Below, in pieces: positions 5,541-9,697 of a stretch of DNA of 9,697 nt. The stretch comes from Chitinophaga pinensis (GTDB lineage Bacteria; Bacteroidota; Bacteroidia; SXHM01). Each line of letters starts with the position of its first letter. Position 1 is the first letter of the stretch. Position numbers and translations under genes: made by a program. The stretch lies in NCBI GenBank assembly GCA_945889235.1, contig CAMDBK010000093.1, positions 1-9,697 of the forward strand, in the 5' to 3' direction. The notes beneath the pieces are model-generated. The model was not told the DNA's origin, did not search any database, and saw only the letters and a list, made by a program, of their open reading frames with translations.

Positions 5541-6452
5541 TCAGACTAATTTCTGTTCCTTTCTTAATTCATCCGAAGTTTTAGATGAACCATCATGACT
5601 CCATCCAGGAGGCATGAACATATATTTCAATTTGGTTTTGAAATCAGGTGCTCTTTTCAAATCATGCCCAATGGCAGCAAACTCATGTCCCGCTATTTTG
5701 AATAAGTTATAAGTGTGAATATTTTTGGTTAAGCCATAAACCACCGGCTCTGAATCGACTTCCTGCGCAAAGGTTCCAAACAACCTGTCCCAGATAATAA
5801 ATATACCTGCGTGGTTGCGATCGAGGTAACGTACATTGCTTGCGTGATGCACACGGTGATGTGAAGGCGTGTTCATAAACCATTCAAGAAAACCAAGTTT
5901 ATTAATCGTTTTGGTATGAATCCAGAATTGGTAAATCAAACTGAAACTCATCATAATTAAAATCATCAACGGAGGAAATCCAATAATTGGAAGCCACAAC
6001 CAGAATGTGTATTTGTAAAGAATTTCAGCCCAGCTTTGGCGCAGTGCAACAGCTAAATTGTAATTCACAGAAGAATGATGATTAACATGCGCAGCCCACA
6101 AAATACGAATGTGATGGCTCAAGCGGTGATGCCAGTAAAAACTGAAATCATCCAGAAAAAGTAGAATAAGCCATGCCCACCAATGTCTTAAATTATCTGA
6201 CAGGCTCATTACATTTATTTCACGTAACGCAGGGAAAATTGCAAATTGATTTAGCCAGGTAAAAATTCCAAAAGCTGCCGCTTTAACAAATACACCAATG
6301 GCAAGCGAACCCAATCCCATTCCTATACTTGAAATGCTGTCGATAGGCACATGCACATTCAACTTCATTTTATTGCTCAAGTAAAGCTCAATGAAAATAA
6401 GCGCCAGAAAGCCGGGAATAAACCAAACAGTTGGGTCTTGCCAAGGTTCCAT
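5541..6452 (-). CDS. Sterol desaturase / fatty acid hydroxylase family membrane protein
   Basis: This 303-aa integral membrane protein belongs to the non-haem di-iron fatty acid hydroxylase superfamily (sterol desaturases, carotene hydroxylases, alkylglycerol monooxygenase). All the iron-binding His clusters are present: HHRLSHH at 108-114, HVNHH at 122-126 and HHRVHH at 198-203, followed by the family signature YLDRNHAG...WDRLFGTF (209-228). Hydrophobic segments lie at about 8-25, 42-65, 92-105 and 150-178, with the His clusters on the same side between and after them. The enzyme probably uses O2 to hydroxylate or desaturate a lipid; the exact substrate cannot be read from the sequence. The ATG at 6452 is followed by a normal N-terminal hydrophobic segment. 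It is convergent with clpX and divergent from tRNA-Leu(GAG), with which it shares a 79-bp promoter region, so it is probably monocistronic. Confidence 0.93.
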   Translation of the reverse strand: MEPWQDPTVWFIPGFLALIFIELYLSNKMKLNVHVPIDSISSIGMGLGSLAIGVFVKAAAFGIFTWLNQFAIFPALREINVMSLSDNLRHWWAWLILLFLDDFSFYWHHRLSHHIRILWAAHVNHHSSVNYNLAVALRQSWAEILYKYTFWLWLPIIGFPPLMILIMMSFSLIYQFWIHTKTINKLGFLEWFMNTPSHHRVHHASNVRYLDRNHAGIFIIWDRLFGTFAQEVDSEPVVYGLTKNIHTYNLFKIAGHEFAAIGHDLKRAPDFKTKLKYMFMPPGWSHDGSSKTSDELRKEQKLV

Positions 6453-6474
6453 GATTATGTTTTTTTAGTTCGTG

Positions 6475-6507
6475 CAAAAATACTGCAATTACTATTTGCT
6501 GTGCAAA
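6475..6507 (-). promoter_or_regulatory. Putative promoter of the hydroxylase gene
   Basis: On the minus strand, TATTTTTG (complement of 6475-6482) matches TAnnTTTG exactly. A TTTG (complement of 6504-6507) lies 21 nt upstream, within the spacing described for Bacteroidota promoters. The start codon at 6452 is 22 nt after the -7 box. The upstream element falls inside the divergent tRNA promoter, between its own TTTG and -7 boxes. Confidence 0.5.
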
Positions 6508-6521
6508 ATATTTTAACTTTG
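6495..6521 (+). promoter_or_regulatory. Putative promoter of tRNA-Leu(GAG)
   Basis: TAACTTTG at 6514-6521 is a perfect TAnnTTTG -7 box, with TTTG at 6495-6498 upstream across 15 nt. The tRNA starts 10 nt after the box, so the primary 5' leader would be only a few nucleotides. The arrangement copies that of the other tRNA-Leu gene. It overlaps the divergent promoter of the hydroxylase. Confidence 0.55.
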
Positions 6522-6531
6522 CCGCCTTGCT

Positions 6532-6615
6532 GCCCGGGTGGCGAAATTGGCAGACGCACCACCTTGAGGGGGTGGCGCCTTTACAGGTGTACGAGTTCGA
6601 ATCTCGTTCCGGGCA
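6532..6615 (+). tRNA. tRNA-Leu (anticodon GAG)
   Basis: The acceptor stem GCCCGGG (6532-6538) pairs with TCCGGGC (6608-6614) with one G-U pair, and the discriminator is A6615. The D arm is GCG/CGC around AAATTGGCAGA. The anticodon stem CCACC/GGTGG encloses TTGAGGG, giving anticodon GAG (6566-6568), which reads CUC and CUU. The class II variable arm CGCCT-TTAC-AGGTG confirms leucine. The T arm is ACGAG-TTCGAAT-CTCGT. CCA is not encoded. The next protein gene starts 16 nt downstream, without a terminator or a new promoter between. Confidence 0.96.
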
Positions 6616-6631
6616 CTTTAAAAAAAAGAGA

Positions 6632-7576
6632 ATGAAAAAAGTAGTTATTAATAGTTTGAAAATTACTCAGGTAATTCTGCTTTGCCTTTTTTCTCTATCG
6701 CTTTCTGCACAAAAAATATATTTCTGTCGCGGATATTCTGAAATGGGCGAACCTAAAGGAAGCTCAGACACATGGCCCTTCTCAGAAAAAGGAACTGAAC
6801 TTGTTTTTTTATATAATAATGGAAGAACAACGTTTGATTTTGCTGCCATATTTTTTCTGGTGGAAGAAAAAAACACCAAGGAAACGGATAAAGTTGAAAT
6901 GAAAGTTTACCAGAATAAAAACTGGGAAGCGAAAAAATATACGTTTAAAAAACCCGGTGAATATAACGTTGCTGTATTCGGCAATAATAACATTGTTCTT
7001 GCTTCAGGGTTTGTAAAAATTGTTGCTCCTGAAGTTAAAAAGGTTGAAGTTGTGAAAGAGATAAAAGCAGAAGAAAATAAAGAATTGGTTAAGGAAGAAA
7101 TAAAGGAGAAAGTAGTTGAGATGACTGCGGAAAAAGTAGAAGTAGTTGCTGAAAAGACAGAAAAGGTTGAGCAGGAAAAAATTTCGGAAAAGATTAATAT
7201 CCTTGATACTAAAGAGGCAAAAGAGGTTTTGTATTACGATGATATAAAAGTTGTTTTTTGCGAACAATTAAAAGAAGGAAAAATAGTTAATGAAAAAACA
7301 AACTTTAAGATGAGTGATTTAGGTGCTTATGTTGAAGTTGTTTTGCAAAGCGGAAAGCCTTTAAACACAGATGCAATCACTGTTGATATCTGGAAAAAAG
7401 AAAAAGAAAGTAACAGCTATACAGAGCATGCTCATGAAGAAGAAATAAAACTGAGTACTAAAAATAAACAAGTGAATTTCCACCATTCATTTTTTAAGCC
7501 CGGAGAGTATAAAATTTCATTTTTTAATGATGACTCCGTTTGGATGACTACAGGTTATGTCTCTATTACACAATAG
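6632..7576 (+). CDS. Secreted protein with duplicated domain and Lys/Glu-rich linker
   Basis: This 314-aa protein has a Sec signal peptide (MKKVVINSLK, hydrophobic core to residue 25, likely cleavage after SLSLSA at 26). Two copies of one beta-rich domain follow, at about 29-130 and 206-312. They share an N-terminal VF/YFC motif (YFCRG and VFCEQ) and a C-terminal block, FKKPGEYNVAVFGNNNIVLA in copy 1 and FFKPGEYKISFFNDDSVW in copy 2, each followed by SGFVKI or TGYVSI. Between them, residues 131-200 are a Lys/Glu/Val-rich, probably helical linker (KVEVV, KEIKAEE, KEEIKEKVV). I do not recognise the family. The ATG at 6632 is chosen because the signal peptide begins there; the open frame upstream is tRNA. 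The gene appears to be transcribed from the tRNA-Leu promoter. It is likely periplasmic or extracellular, with function unknown. Confidence 0.85.
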   Translation: MKKVVINSLKITQVILLCLFSLSLSAQKIYFCRGYSEMGEPKGSSDTWPFSEKGTELVFLYNNGRTTFDFAAIFFLVEEKNTKETDKVEMKVYQNKNWEAKKYTFKKPGEYNVAVFGNNNIVLASGFVKIVAPEVKKVEVVKEIKAEENKELVKEEIKEKVVEMTAEKVEVVAEKTEKVEQEKISEKINILDTKEAKEVLYYDDIKVVFCEQLKEGKIVNEKTNFKMSDLGAYVEVVLQSGKPLNTDAITVDIWKKEKESNSYTEHAHEEEIKLSTKNKQVNFHHSFFKPGEYKISFFNDDSVWMTTGYVSITQ

Positions 7577-7589
7577 ATGATTTCTGTCA

Positions 7590-7626
7590 CAATTACTTTT
7601 TTGTAATTGCATATTTTATATCTTCG
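7590..7626 (+). promoter_or_regulatory. Putative promoter with small palindrome before the 257-aa gene
   Basis: A perfect 7-bp inverted repeat, CAATTAC (7590-7596) and GTAATTG (7603-7609), flanks six T residues, 14 bp after the preceding stop codon; it could be a weak terminator or an operator. TTG at 7601-7603 followed after 15 nt by TATCTTCG (7619-7626, one mismatch from TAnnTTTG) makes a promoter-like pair similar in spacing to those at the tRNA genes. The start codon is 26 nt downstream of the box. Confidence 0.35.
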
Positions 7627-7652
7627 CTTCATAACCAACAAACACCATAATT

Positions 7653-8426
7653 ATGAAAAAAATATTTTTTACTTCAGCAGTTGTTTTATTCCTGTTTGCA
7701 GGATTAGAAAATGCAATTGCCCAAAACAGCTATACAGCTAAAAAAGATGTTACACTAAAATTTAAAGGAGAAGACGGAACCAATAGTTGTGCTGTAGTCT
7801 GGAATTCCGATAAGCATGTATATTATGCTGTAATTGCCGGAAATGCTGACTATCCGCTTGAAACGTTTTCGCAAAGCGGAAATTTACAATACAATGGAAC
7901 TACTGGAGTTGATGTGCGCGGACTCTGGTATAATTCAAAATCAGCAAAGCTGGAAGGAAACGGGGCAGGTGATGTAGGATTTTTTGCCTATAGTTTAAAT
8001 GCAAGCGGTGAGCCAAGAGACGCAGAAATAGTTTTAAGCGGACAGCATCAACCCGACTTTCAAAGTGTTGGTGCTTTTGATTCCGGAAAGCAGATGATTT
8101 ATTATTACATCGATGGAAGTATAAAAACATATAAAAGAAAAAGCGGTAAAGAATCAAAGTCATTTGACTTGAAAAATATTCCGTCAGGAACTTCTTCACT
8201 CAATGGTACTACTGTGGTGTTTACAGGAAGAAAAGGAGAAGAGCTGGGTGTGCTTGATTACGAAAACCAAAAAGTTTATCTCTGTGACCTGAAAGGAAAT
8301 TATAAAGCAAGTGTTTCATTTCCATCAAATGCAGTAACATCCGATATGTTCCGTTTTTCTTTTGCAAATGGAAAAATATGGCTCTACGATGTTGACAGCC
8401 GTAGTTGGTCTGGTTATTCATTCTGA
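7653..8426 (+). CDS. Secreted protein of unknown function, possibly beta-propeller
   Basis: This 257-aa protein has a clear Sec signal peptide: MKK, hydrophobic core IFFTSAVVLFLFAGL, cleavage likely after NAIA at 23, leaving Gln at +1 as is common in Bacteroidota. The mature part is rich in Gly, Ser, Asn and aromatic residues and alternates short strands with turns. Several stretches look like propeller blades, for example VYYAVIAGN, GLWYNSKSAKLEG, MIYYYIDGSIKTYKR, GVLDYENQKVYLCDLKGNY and KIWLYDVDSRSWSGYSF. The repeat is too degenerate for me to count blades. There is no C-terminal sorting domain. The start ATG at 7653 follows an A-rich leader and has its own possible promoter. It is followed by strong hairpins. 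Function is unknown; a relation to the preceding secreted protein is suggested only by proximity. Confidence 0.85.
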   Translation: MKKIFFTSAVVLFLFAGLENAIAQNSYTAKKDVTLKFKGEDGTNSCAVVWNSDKHVYYAVIAGNADYPLETFSQSGNLQYNGTTGVDVRGLWYNSKSAKLEGNGAGDVGFFAYSLNASGEPRDAEIVLSGQHQPDFQSVGAFDSGKQMIYYYIDGSIKTYKRKSGKESKSFDLKNIPSGTSSLNGTTVVFTGRKGEELGVLDYENQKVYLCDLKGNYKASVSFPSNAVTSDMFRFSFANGKIWLYDVDSRSWSGYSF

Positions 8427-8435
8427 TTTTATTTT

Positions 8436-8533
8436 GTAGAGACACGATGCTCGTGTCTCTGTTTGTTTCTGATTTAAGAGGCGCGAACATCGCGCCTCTA
8501 TTATTTTTTAAAACACAAGCATTGTGTTTCTAC
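8436..8533. repeat. Three-hairpin palindromic element
   Basis: Three perfect hairpins with 3-nt loops lie in a row: AGAGACACGA-TGC-TCGTGTCTCT (8438-8460), AGAGGCGCGA-ACA-TCGCGCCTCT (8477-8499) and AAACACAA-GCA-TTGTGTTT (8511-8529). The outer ends can also pair with each other: GTAGAGACACGATGC (8436-8450) against GCATTGTGTTTCTAC (8519-8533) gives 15 pairs, with the only two departures being G-U. Hairpins 1 and 2 share the frame AGAG-CxCGA, with paired changes that keep the stems intact. The design suggests a dispersed intergenic repeat or MITE-like element, a type known from Bacteroidota and cyanobacteria as 'GTAGAGACGCGAT...' palindromes. It occupies nearly the whole gap between the secreted protein and the helicase. 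Confidence 0.8.
8477..8510 (+). terminator. Likely intrinsic terminator after the 257-aa secreted protein gene
   Basis: A 10-bp GC-rich perfect stem (AGAGGCGCGA / TCGCGCCTCT, loop ACA) is followed directly by ATTATTTTTTA, which gives a U-rich tract on the + transcript. Hairpin 1 (8438-8460) just upstream is followed only by GTTTGTTTCT and is a weaker candidate. It lies 51 bp after the stop at 8426 and before the helicase promoter. Confidence 0.6.
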
Positions 8534-8547
8534 ATTTTCTACTTTTG
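8522..8547 (+). promoter_or_regulatory. Putative promoter of the helicase gene
   Basis: TACTTTTG at 8540-8547 matches TAnnTTTG exactly. TTG at 8522-8524 lies 15 nt upstream and belongs to the right arm of hairpin 3 of the repeat element. The GTG start codon begins 6 nt after the box, so the transcript would have a very short leader or none. Confidence 0.45.
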
Positions 8548-8552
8548 AACCC

Positions 8553-9697
8553 GTGAACAATCCCAACTATTTACAGGAACTTAACGAGAACCAGCGCGAA
8601 GCTGTGTTATGCACAGATGGTCCGGTAATGATTATTGCAGGAGCCGGTTCAGGGAAAACACGAGTGCTTACCTATCGCATTGCTCACCTGATGAATAAAG
8701 GTGTTGATGCGTTCAATATCCTTGCACTTACTTTTACAAATAAGGCTTCGCGTGAAATGCGTAAGCGTATTGAAACCATTATCGGGAGCAGCGAAGCGCG
8801 CAATCTATGGATGGGAACTTTTCACAGTGTGTTTGCAAAAATTCTTCGCTTTGAAGCCGAGAAATTAGGCTACCCATCTAACTTTACTATTTACGATACA
8901 GATGATTCCAAAAGTCTTATTAAAAGCATATTGAAAGAAAATAACCTTGATGAAAAAGTTTACAAACCCGGAATGGTACTGAGCAGAATTTCTGCCGCAA
9001 AAAGCAGTTTGATTCCGCCACAGGCTTACATGAATGATTCGGAAATTGTTTCGCAGGACCGCAGCAGCGGAAAGCCTTTGCTGGGCGAGGTATATCTGAA
9101 ATACAACACCCGCTGTTTTAATTCAGGCGCAATGGATTTTGATGATTTACTTTTTAATACCAATGTTCTGCTGCGCGACTTTCCGGATGCGCTTTATAAA
9201 TATCAGAATAAGTTTAAATACATTTTGGTGGATGAGTATCAGGACACGAATTTTTCTCAGTATGTGATTGTGAAAAAACTGGCTTCGCTGTTTGAAAATA
9301 TTTGTGTGGTAGGTGATGATGCGCAAAGTATCTATGCCTTTCGTGGTGCGAATATTCAGAACATTTTAAATTTTGAAAAAGATTATCCCGACCTACATAC
9401 TTTTAAACTGGAGCAGAATTACCGGAGCACAAAAATGATTGTGAATGCTGCCAACAGCATTATCTCAAACAACAAAGAGCAACTGGATAAAAAAGTATGG
9501 ACGCACAATGTTGAAGGAGCAAAAATAAAAGTAATGCGTGCGCTTACTGATAACGAGGAAGGAGCGATGGTTGCTAATTCCATATTCAGCACAAAAATGA
9601 ATCTACAGCGCAGGGATAAGGAATTTGCCATTCTTTACCGCACCAATGCACAGAGTCGTGCAATGGAGGAAGCCTTACGCAAACTCAATACTCCATA
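8553..9697 (+). CDS. UvrD/PcrA-type superfamily 1A DNA helicase, N-terminal half (3' truncated)
   Basis: This is a 3'-to-5' DNA helicase of the UvrD/PcrA/Rep family, acting in nucleotide excision or mismatch repair and in clearing stalled forks. The 381 residues present carry the helicase motifs in order: Q motif LNENQREAV (10-18), Walker A AGAGSGKT (29-36), motif Ia ALTFTNKAS (58-66), Ib GTFHS (88-92), Walker B ILVDEYQDTN (224-233), motif III VVGDDAQSIYAFRGA (252-266), motif IV QNYRST (288-293), and LYRTNAQSR (361-369). The family is usually about 700-780 aa, so roughly half lies beyond the window. The start is GTG at 8553 (MNNPNYLQELNENQ): no in-frame ATG or TTG lies between it and the upstream hairpins, and it gives the usual distance to the Q motif. 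No Shine-Dalgarno sequence is present. UvrD, PcrA and Rep cannot be told apart reliably here. Confidence 0.94.
   Translation, partial: MNNPNYLQELNENQREAVLCTDGPVMIIAGAGSGKTRVLTYRIAHLMNKGVDAFNILALTFTNKASREMRKRIETIIGSSEARNLWMGTFHSVFAKILRFEAEKLGYPSNFTIYDTDDSKSLIKSILKENNLDEKVYKPGMVLSRISAAKSSLIPPQAYMNDSEIVSQDRSSGKPLLGEVYLKYNTRCFNSGAMDFDDLLFNTNVLLRDFPDALYKYQNKFKYILVDEYQDTNFSQYVIVKKLASLFENICVVGDDAQSIYAFRGANIQNILNFEKDYPDLHTFKLEQNYRSTKMIVNAANSIISNNKEQLDKKVWTHNVEGAKIKVMRALTDNEEGAMVANSIFSTKMNLQRRDKEFAILYRTNAQSRAMEEALRKLNTP

Noticed and set aside
6527..6631. N-terminal extension of the duplicated-domain protein from 6527
   Set aside because: It would translate tRNA-Leu(GAG) and bury the signal peptide. 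The ATG at 6632 directly begins a normal signal peptide.
7004..7267. An 87-codon minus-strand open frame rich in Phe, Leu and Asn
   Set aside because: It is the antisense shadow of the Lys/Glu-rich linker of the duplicated-domain protein; the hydrophobic look comes from reversed AAA and GAA codons.

Overview
The window looks like chromosomal DNA of a member of the Bacteroidota. The evidence is: promoter-like boxes matching the Bacteroidota -7 consensus TAnnTTTG upstream of both tRNAs and several genes; a general lack of Shine-Dalgarno sequences, with A-rich leaders instead; a Bacteroidota-type trigger factor with a degenerate PPIase domain; a ClpX carrying IGY in its ClpP-docking loop; and small secreted proteins and lipoproteins of the kind common in this phylum. 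Genus and species cannot be told from the sequence alone.

Layout. (1) 1-1535 is an accessory-looking stretch that is strongly C-rich and G-poor on the + strand. It begins inside a degenerate 21-bp tandem repeat cut by the window edge, continues into a 401-aa protein (helical N-terminal half, carboxypeptidase-regulatory-like beta domain, C-terminal beta domain), and ends in a C-rich spacer. (2) 1536-5466 is a conserved protein-quality-control block: tRNA-Leu(TAG), trigger factor (tig), clpP, a small lipoprotein and clpX, all on +. Trigger factor handles nascent chains at the ribosome and ClpXP degrades unfolded or tagged proteins. The lipoprotein sits where clpP and clpX are often directly adjacent. 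(3) 5467-6531 holds a REP-like inverted repeat, a convergent membrane di-iron hydroxylase (sterol desaturase/fatty acid hydroxylase family) on -, and a compact divergent promoter region. (4) 6532-8426 holds tRNA-Leu(GAG), directly followed by a secreted two-copy domain protein with a Lys/Glu-rich linker, then a second secreted protein that may be a beta-propeller. (5) 8427-8552 is an intergenic element of three consecutive perfect hairpins whose outermost arms can also pair with each other. (6) From 8553 to the window end runs the N-terminal half of a UvrD/PcrA-type DNA helicase with a GTG start.

Most of the window is ordinary core genome. I see no complete previously undescribed system such as a defence island, CRISPR array or biosynthetic cluster. 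The points most worth a second look are small-scale: the three-hairpin element and its possible contribution of a promoter to the helicase, a possibly leaderless GTG start, the 8-bp tandem repeat that contains the clpP start codon, two tRNA-Leu genes that seem to serve as 5' leaders of protein genes, the overlapping divergent promoters, the duplicated-domain secreted protein, and the compositionally foreign first 1.5 kb.
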